In this document: positions 63,701 through 64,000 of the stretch, in pieces | Layout: each line of letters starts with the position of its first letter | How positions within the stretch are numbered: the first letter of the stretch is position 1 | Assembly (NCBI GenBank): GCA_019188255.1 | Contig: JAETXT010000010.1 | Location: 2,170,001 to 2,234,000, forward strand | Reading direction: 5' to 3' | DNA: 64,000 bases | Origin: Verticillium longisporum | Taxonomy: Eukaryota; Ascomycota; Sordariomycetes; Glomerellales; Plectosphaerellaceae | Position numbers and translations under genes: made by a program | Notes under the pieces: model-generated | Seen by the model: the letters and a program-made list of their open reading frames with translations, nothing else | Told to the model about the DNA's origin: nothing | The model's database searches: none

Positions 63701-64000
63701 GTAATATCCGACGTAGGATTCAAGATAATAACTGTGCCAGTAGGATCGCCTTCGTCAGGGGCCAGCGTGATTGTAGTTGGTACTGTCCCAGTCCAGCTTC
63801 CGCCATCGACAGTTGTGAAGGGCCCAGTGAAGGTGGCTGGGCCCGTCGGCGCAGGACTCAAGATAATGACAGTGCCAGTGGGATCGCCTTCGTCGGGAGC
63901 CAGGGTGATAGTGGTAGGCACGGCCCCAGTCCAGCTTCCGCCATCAACAGTTGTGAAGGGCCCAGTGAAAGTGGCGGCGTCTGTCTGTTGGGGGTCAAGA
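60781..64000 (-). CDS. large repeat-rich adhesin-like secreted protein (5' end outside window)
   Basis: Open without a stop from the right edge of the window to TAG at 60781; more than 1070 codons are visible and the start is not. From N to C: at least five copies of a module of about 45 residues (TFTGPFTTVDGGSWTGTVPT then LAPDEGDPTGTVIIL), 64000-63290; a Ser/Ala/Pro tract made of SSGAA and then SSAPA units, about 63190-61800; and four copies of a Cys-containing domain of about 65 residues with the pattern C-x6-NGLAL-x6-C-T-x-ALGPFAxGN-x4-CL, 61740-60790. No GPI tail is present; it ends GGGGAAAAVRF. The design is that of a fungal cell-surface or matrix adhesin with an O-glycosylated stalk. 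The Cys domain family is not one I recognise. Confidence 0.78.
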   Translation of the reverse strand, partial: LDPQQTDAATFTGPFTTVDGGSWTGAVPTTITLAPDEGDPTGTVIILSPAPTGPATFTGPFTTVDGGSWTGTVPTTITLAPDEGDPTGTVIILNPTSDITTTFTGPFTTVEGGSWTGSVPTSITLPPGPGDATGTIIVLDPSNAAETTFTGPFTTVTGGSWTGTVPTAFTRDPASGDLTGTVVVFVPSESTTTFTGPYTTLNGGSWTGSGPSTLTLAPTGTGTIGTQIIFTPVGPSDEPSSASETNGASAASGQQSVTLSTQDPSGAQTSAASSGGAASSGAVSSAEASSVAASSGAASSGAASSGAASSGAASSGAASSVAASSGAASSAGAVSSGAASSAASSGAASSGAASSAGPISSGAASSGAASSAGPVSSGAASSAASSGAASSGAASSAGPISSGAASSGAASSSAASSAGPISSGPASSGAASSGAASSAGPVSSAAASSLVPASSQPASSAAASSAAPVSSSAASSAPVSSAGSGSSAAASNSQPAASAPASSAPASSAPASAPASSAPASSVPASSAPASSAPASSAPASAPASSAPASAPASSAPASSAPASSAPASSAPASSAPASSAPASAPASSAPASSAPASSAPASSAPASSVPASSAPASSASASSAPASSAPASSVPASSAPASSAPASSAPASSAPASSAPASSASASSAPASSAPASSAPASSTPASSAPASSAPASSAPASSAPASSAPASSAPASSAPASSAPASSVVASSAEPVSSAPAESSLTPSTTVESSASSTISECVVTQTTVTETCSVGLPGRCAEIPTTDGLALIPVLASCTVTLGPFAAGNILTCLTTSINIFIAGADIAECVVTALEARCITTLPDACASLSSSNGLALVGNIAGCTVALGPFALGSAATCLSTGSITSSTTGASVVECLEIAFGIRSGTVTITDPALCATPTPTPVVPVCAEVPAPCQDLGNVNGLALVAAIPLCTSALGVFAVGNVATCLGTDLISQNTLGTTVVGCLEDALQSTCISELPGPCQDLQDNTVVELAINLPLCTAALGPFAVGNTLTCLTSGLGNGNSVIECLNASLFGGGGAAAAVRF
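61800..63190 (-). repeat. SSAPA/SSGAA coding minisatellite
   Basis: Tandem 12-15 bp units coding for Ser-Ser-Ala-Pro-Ala and, further upstream in the gene, Ser-Ser-Gly-Ala-Ala. Unit boundaries and codon choice vary in blocks; long stretches are identical, which points to recent slippage or unequal exchange. Confidence 0.85.

Overview
The window is nuclear DNA of a filamentous ascomycete (Pezizomycotina, probably a Sordariomycete). The evidence is short 45-75 nt introns with GTRNGT-like donors and CTAAC-like branch sites, fungus-specific families (Zn2Cys6 plus Fungal_trans, bZIP plus DUF3425, TRI12-like and ACS-type MFS carriers, AIM24), an intact-looking Fot/pogo transposon, and retrotransposon relics degraded in the pattern of repeat-induced point mutation (RIP).

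Layout. 0-7.2 kb: a GPI-anchored glucose/sorbosone dehydrogenase-like protein, a type I membrane protein with an Asp-rich stalk, and a secreted protein of unknown family whose frame contains a TAG. 7.2-12.4 kb: gene-poor. 12.4-14.3 kb: an amino acid/choline-type permease, followed by tRNA-Ser(GCT) at 15.3 kb. 15.9-32.3 kb: an M28 aminopeptidase-like protein that has lost catalytic residues, then what looks like a peroxisomal acyl-CoA catabolic cluster. It holds two AtuA-type genes, an ABM-like protein, acyl-CoA ligase, MaoC hydratase, enoyl-CoA hydratase, a TRI12-like MFS carrier, a bZIP regulator and a second ligase. Most of its enzymes carry frameshifts, stops or truncations; the bZIP and ABM-like genes look intact. 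Three products still end in PTS1-like tripeptides (SKL, AKL, SHL).

32.3-37.6 kb is a nest of mobile elements. An AT-rich Ty3/gypsy relic is interrupted by a solo LTR of ordinary composition with an AAGAT target duplication, and by a complete Fot/pogo element with about 50-bp inverted repeats and a TA duplication. A degraded Ty1/copia relic follows. The nest abuts the truncated second ligase. 37.7-44 kb holds housekeeping-type genes: a HerA/FtsK-like P-loop ATPase, a kinesin-10 and, divergent from it, mitochondrial AIM24.

45.5-60.5 kb looks like a carbohydrate (uronide) utilisation cluster: an MCT-type MFS carrier, a DUF2264 protein, a GH88 unsaturated glucuronyl hydrolase, a Zn2Cys6 regulator, an ACS-type MFS carrier and a zinc alcohol dehydrogenase. 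All of these are intact. The right end holds the 3' part of a large repeat-rich, adhesin-like secreted protein that runs off the window.

Exon boundaries were read by eye from splice signals and frame continuity. Family names rest on recognised motifs, not on a search. Several frameshifts lie in short homopolymer runs, so assembly error remains possible for those.
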